A stretch of DNA of 64,000 nt from assembly GCA_039654915.1 (NCBI GenBank), contig CM077593.1:112455413-112519412 (forward strand). The letters are read 5' to 3'. Position numbers and translations under genes: made by a program. The DNA comes from Aquilaria yunnanensis. Taxonomy: Eukaryota > Streptophyta > Magnoliopsida > Malvales > Thymelaeaceae. Shown here piece after piece: positions 60,113-64,000 of the stretch (position 1 is the first letter of the stretch; every line of letters begins with the position of its first letter). Below the pieces are notes generated by a model that worked only from the letters and a program-made list of their open reading frames with translations, was not told where the DNA came from and did not search any database.

Positions 60113-61625
60113 CCGAGCATGAAGGAAGTAGTCGAGGAAACTAAACCAAGTCCTGCACCTGAAGCTTTTAAGGAAAGGGGGCAACCAATTGTTGATGACT
60201 TGAAGAAACTAAACTTAGGGACACCGGATCATCCAAAGTCGGTGTTTGTAAACACCCTGCTGAGTCCTGAAGAGGAGGCGGTACTTTGAGCTATTAAAAG
60301 AATATAAAGATGTCTTTGCATGGTCCTATAAGTTGATGCCCGGATTAAATCCAAAGATCATTATCCATCACCTTGTCGTGAAGCATGGATTTCGCCCCAT
60401 CAAACAGGCTCAATGGAGATTTCGGCCAGAACTTATTCCACAAATTGATGCTAAAGTATATAAAGCTTATTGATGCGGGTTTCATGCAAGAAGTTAAGTA
60501 TCCTACCTGAATTTCAAATATTGTGGTCGTGAGGAAGAAGAATGGCCAAATCAAAATTTGCATAGACTTTCGAGATCTGAATCTAGCCTGCCCAAATGAT
60601 GACTTCCCCTTGCCAATAACAGAATTAATGGTTGACTCAATGATGGGACACGAAGATTTGTCTTTCATGGATGGGTTCTCTGGTTACAACCAAATTCATA
60701 TGAATTCGAAAGATGAGGAGTTTATAACCTTTCCTACTTCAAAGAGGATCTATTGCTACAAAGTTATGTCGTTTAGACTCAAGAATGCAGGTACAACTTA
60801 CCAACAAGCAATGTAAAGAATCTTTGATGACATGTTGCACAAGGAAGTAGAATGCTATGTTGATGACTTGGTGGTGAAGACGAAGAACAAGTCAAAGCAC
60901 TTAAAGGACTTGCGTAACGTCTTTGACCGACTTCGCAAATACTAGCTAAAGATGAATCCTTTCAAACATGCTTTCAGTGTTACATCTGAAAAGTTATTAG
61001 GATTCATTGTCCGTCATCATGGCATCGAGGTTGAACGATCAAAGATAGATGCAATCTTGAAAATGCTTGAGCCAAGTAACACTCGTGAGCTTAAAAGCTT
61101 GCAAAGAAGATTAGCATTCATAAGGTGGTTTATCTCCAACCTAGCAGGACGATGCCACCCATTTAGTAGGCTCCTAAAAAAGTATACGCCTTTTATTTGG
61201 GATGATGCTTGCAAGAATGCATTTCAAAGTATAAAGGACCACCTACTTCATCCATCCATTCTTGTTGCTCTAATTCAAGGAAAACCTTTAATATTGTACA
61301 TAGCTGCCTAAGAACACTCTTTGGGGGCACTTCTTACTCAACAAAATGATAAGGGGAATGAAAATGCACTCTACTACTTGAGTCGAAGGCTAGTGGGGCC
61401 GAAGGCTAACTATTCTCCCATTGAGAAAATATACCTTGCACTGATCTTTGCTCTAAAGAAGCTAAGGCATTATATGGTAGCCCATGTAGTCCATCTTGTG
61501 TCAGGGGCCGATCCACTGAAGTACTTGATGTCAAAACCGGTGGTTTTTGGGAAGGTTGGCTAAATAAACTCTTCTTCTGTATGAATTTGACATAGTATTT
61601 ATCTCGTAAAAGGCAATCAAAAGAC
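60113..61625 (+). pseudogene. Ty3/Tat reverse transcriptase and first RNase H, degenerate
   Basis: The reverse-transcriptase domain runs from about 60290 to 61000: YKDVFAWSY-like start, KKNGQIKICIDFRDLNLACP, FMDGFSGYNQI, then the catalytic YVDD (CYVDDLVVKT at about 60850), and GFIVRHHGIE. The connection and RNase H follow (PFIWDDACKNAFQSIK, LGALLTQQND, ALYYLSRRL, YSPIEKIYLALIFALKKLRHY). Stops or frame breaks are visible at about 60288, 60471, 60508, 60814, 60943, 61309 and 61561. The YVDD residues are intact but the frame is not, so no active enzyme is expected. Confidence 0.88.
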
Positions 61626-62100
61626 AAGCATTGGCAAACTTTCGGGCTGATCACCCTATACTAGTAGAATGGGAACTCCCAGAAGACTTACCAGATGATG
61701 AAGTCTTTCTTGCACAAATCATCCCGACCTGGAAGATGTTCTTTGATGGTGCATCTCGAGAATATGGAGTAGAGGCAGGTGTGGTGTTTGTTTCTCTTTA
61801 CAACGAAGTTTTGCCATACTCTTTCAGCTTACTCGAGAAGTGCCCGAATAATGTAGCAGAGTACCAGGCCTTATTAATTGGATTACAAGTAGCCATGGAC
61901 ATGCAAATCCAATAATTGAAGATCTTTGAAGATTCTCAGTTTGTGGTCAATCAACTTCTCAAAGAATACGATGTTTGAAAACCTGAGCTACTTCCTTTAT
62001 TCGAATATGCAAGGTATTTACTGGAGCGGTTAGATTAAGTAAGCATCCATCATGTTGCCCGGGGGCATAATCGACATGCCGATGCTTTAGTCAACCTGGT
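61626..62100 (+). pseudogene. Second (archaeal-type) RNase H domain of the Tat element
   Basis: After the first RNase H comes MFFDGASREYGVEAGVVF, CPNNVAEYQALLIGLQVAMD, then a stop and IFEDSQFVVNQLLKEY, then HHVARGHNRHADALV. This is a second RNase H fold with D, E, D and a terminal histidine/aspartate segment. A dual RNase H arrangement before integrase is the defining trait of the Tat lineage of plant Ty3 elements (Ogre, Retand and relatives), and settles the classification. It carries stops at about 61913 and 61977. Confidence 0.85.
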
Positions 62101-62379
62101 AGCCGTTCTAGCAAATTCAACCGAGCAAGAAGCCTCGATCCAAGTACACAAGAGATGGGTGGTACCTCAAATGTTAGTCGAGAAATATGGGTGCAATCAT
62201 ACTATCTCTATCATCGAACCAAATGAGGATTGGCGACAAATATTTATTAGTTACTTGGAACATGGTAACCTACCCGAAGACCCTTGACATCAAGCTGATA
62301 TTCGTCGAAGAGCACCAAGGTTCATCCACTTCAATGAAGTTCTTTATCACTGTTCTATCAAAGGAGTCCTCTCAGATGC

Positions 62380-63476
62380 TTAAATGATGAAAAAGCTAGC
62401 CAGGTTGTAGAAGAAGTTCAATCTAGAATCTGTGGAGCTCATCAATCTGGACCAAAACTTTACCATCGTATCAAAAGAATTAGCTATTATTAGCCAACTA
62501 TGGTGAAGGATTGCATCAGCTACGCCAAGATATGTGAAGCATGCCAGTTCTATGCCAACCTCATTCATCAACCTCCGAAGCTGTTACATCCCACAGTGGC
62601 TTCTTGGCCTTTTGATGCTTGGGGGCTTAACATTGTGGGGCCAATCACTTCTAAGTTATCCACTGAGCACTCATTCATCTTGGCCGCCACAGATTATTTT
62701 TCAAAATGGCCGGAAGCTATCCCATTGAAAGAAGTCAAGAAGGAGAATGTAGTAGAATTCATCAAAATAAATATCATTTACTGATATGGAGTTCCCTGCT
62801 ACATCATCACCGACAATGAAAAGCCGCTCTACAACAAATTGATGGATAACTTTATGCCAAGTTTAAGTTTGTCCAATATAACTCATCTATGTACAATGCT
62901 GTAGCAAACGGTTTAGCCGAAGCCTTCAATAAAATGTTGTGCAACCTTTTGAAAAAGGTCATCTCAGAATCAAAGAGATATTGGCATGAGAAAGTTGGAG
63001 AAGCCTTTTAGGCATATCGAACAACACATCGAACCTCTACTTAAGCAACTCCATATTCCTTGGTCTATGGCATAGAAACAGTCCTCCCATTGGAATGCCA
63101 AATTCCTTCCTTAAGGATAACTTTGCAAGAAGGATTAACCAACAAGGAAAATGCCAAGTTGCAGCTAGAGGAGCTGGATGCTTTAGACAAGAAAAGACTT
63201 AAAGCTCACCAATGCTTAGAGTGTTATCAAGCTCACATGGAAAAAGCTTTCAACAATAAAATGTGCCTGAGGATTTTCCAAGTTGGAGACCTGGTGGTAG
63301 CCATTAGGAGACCAATCATCATGACAAAGCGTGCTGGAGGAAAGTTCGTGTCAAAGTGGGATGACCCATACATGGTGACCAAAGTTTACACCAACGGTGC
63401 TTATAAGATAGTGGACAATGATGATTTAAAAATCGGCCCCAACAATGAGAAGTTATTGAAGAAGTTCTACGCGTGA
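62380..63476 (+). pseudogene. Ty3/Tat integrase, degenerate, first catalytic Asp replaced
   Basis: A zinc-binding H-H-C-C segment (KLYHRIKRISYYWPTMVKD, CISYAKICEACQFYA) precedes the core domain. The core reads WPFDAWGLNIVGPI, where other elements have Asp in place of this Asn, then TDYFSKWPEAIPL, a stop at 62782, and ITDNEKPLYNKLM. The C-terminal part (63060-63476) is open, ending VGDLVVAIRRPI, GKFVSKWDDPYMVTKV, GAYKIVDND and a stop. Frame breaks near 62390, 62782 and 62850-63050 kill it. Confidence 0.85.
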
Positions 63477-64000
63477 AGACTTGGGGGCATGCTCCTTGTT
63501 ACAAGAGCCTAAACTGTATGATAAAATAAAAAGAAACACAAAGATGTAATACTTTTGGCCCGCACGAGTATAAACTGTGTACGGTGAAATCCTAAAAAAA
63601 AAAATGTAATACTCCTAGCTCGCACGAGTATAAACTATATACAGTAAAATCCTAAAAAAAATGTAATACTTCTGGCCTACATGAGTATAAACTGTGAACG
63701 GCTAAATCAAATGAAAATTTTCCTTTTAAGTTATGTTTTTCGTGTCACTTAGTTCAAGTACATCCTTATTATTAAGGTTAGGATATTATTTGAAGGTTGG
63801 AAACAAGTAAAACGATAAGATTCAACAATAAAAGAAACATGTTCATTCTACTCCAGAATCCTACTACAGCCTACCTAATCCTAAAAAAAGGAAAGGAAAA
63901 TAAAGCTACATGAAAATGGTGGCCTAGCCCCTAGAAAAAATGTCTAAAAGCTCATTCTCAAGTTCCTACCTTTGCTGATTTACTGTTTCAATCCTAGATC
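63477..64000 (+). repeat. 3' untranslated region of the Tat element with three tandem repeats
   Basis: Three units of about 56-60 bp (63543-63602, 63603-63659, 63660-63715) share ATGTAATACT, CACGAGTATAAACT and AAATCCTAAAA blocks. Tandem repeats between integrase and the 3' LTR are common in Tat-lineage elements. The polypurine tract and 3' LTR are not reached before the window ends. Confidence 0.75.

Noticed and set aside
1..64000. CRISPR arrays, operons, ribosome binding sites, bacterial promoters, tRNA or rRNA genes
   Set aside because: Spliced genes, MITEs and plant retrotransposons show this is plant nuclear DNA. No regularly spaced repeat-spacer array, cloverleaf or rRNA core was noticed, though tRNAs could be missed by eye.

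Overview
This window is nuclear DNA from a flowering plant, almost certainly a eudicot. It is AT-rich and dominated by transposable elements. It carries plant-specific genes: a non-RD LRR receptor kinase cluster, TOPLESS and organellar-type S17 fragments, and Tat-lineage Ty3 retroelements. No species can be named from the sequence. Few genes look usable: one LRR receptor-like kinase (36925-41527, three exons, about 1217 codons, no internal stop) and the two genes of a PIF/Harbinger transposon (7577-8957 and 9143-10185). Nearly everything else is a broken gene or a repeat.

Layout. 1-3345: a long-terminal-inverted-repeat DNA element. 3590-4180: a decayed LINE reverse-transcriptase tail. About 4970-10690: a PIF/Harbinger element with nuclease and Myb/SANT-like genes, whose 5' part holds an antisense TOPLESS gene fragment with its intron. 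10690-16640: gene-poor repeats including a hAT MITE with an exact 8-bp target duplication. About 16715-19085: a very long inverted repeat with arms of about 1.17 kb and a 24-nt loop. 19500-22300: short direct repeats and a receptor-kinase exon relic. 25562-25961 (minus): an S17 ribosomal protein gene with a lost start codon and a damaged intron boundary. 27640-35914: a deleted Ty3 element (minus strand) with an initiator-Met primer site, carrying two nested DNA transposons and cut by a local inversion that separated its two target duplications.

35910-51345 is a tandem LRR-RLK (subfamily XII type) cluster: a 5' relic, one intact gene, and a pseudogene with three large insertions (a 1.9-kb solo LTR, a 1.48-kb Mutator-like element, and about 1.8 kb in an intron). 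51560-52100 is a LINE ORF1 fragment. From about 52650 to beyond the right edge lies a degenerate Tat-lineage Ty3 retrotransposon (gag, protease, RT, two RNase H domains, integrase), itself split by a 2.4-kb solo LTR.

Functionally, the intact kinase has the architecture of a cell-surface pattern-recognition receptor, and its tandem copies show duplication, sequence exchange and decay. The Harbinger pair (DDE nuclease plus Myb/SANT-like partner) is the only self-contained gene set and could still be mobile. The precise insertion footprints (5-, 8-, 9- and 10-bp target duplications, several with an empty paralogous site in the same window) allow the order of many events to be reconstructed.
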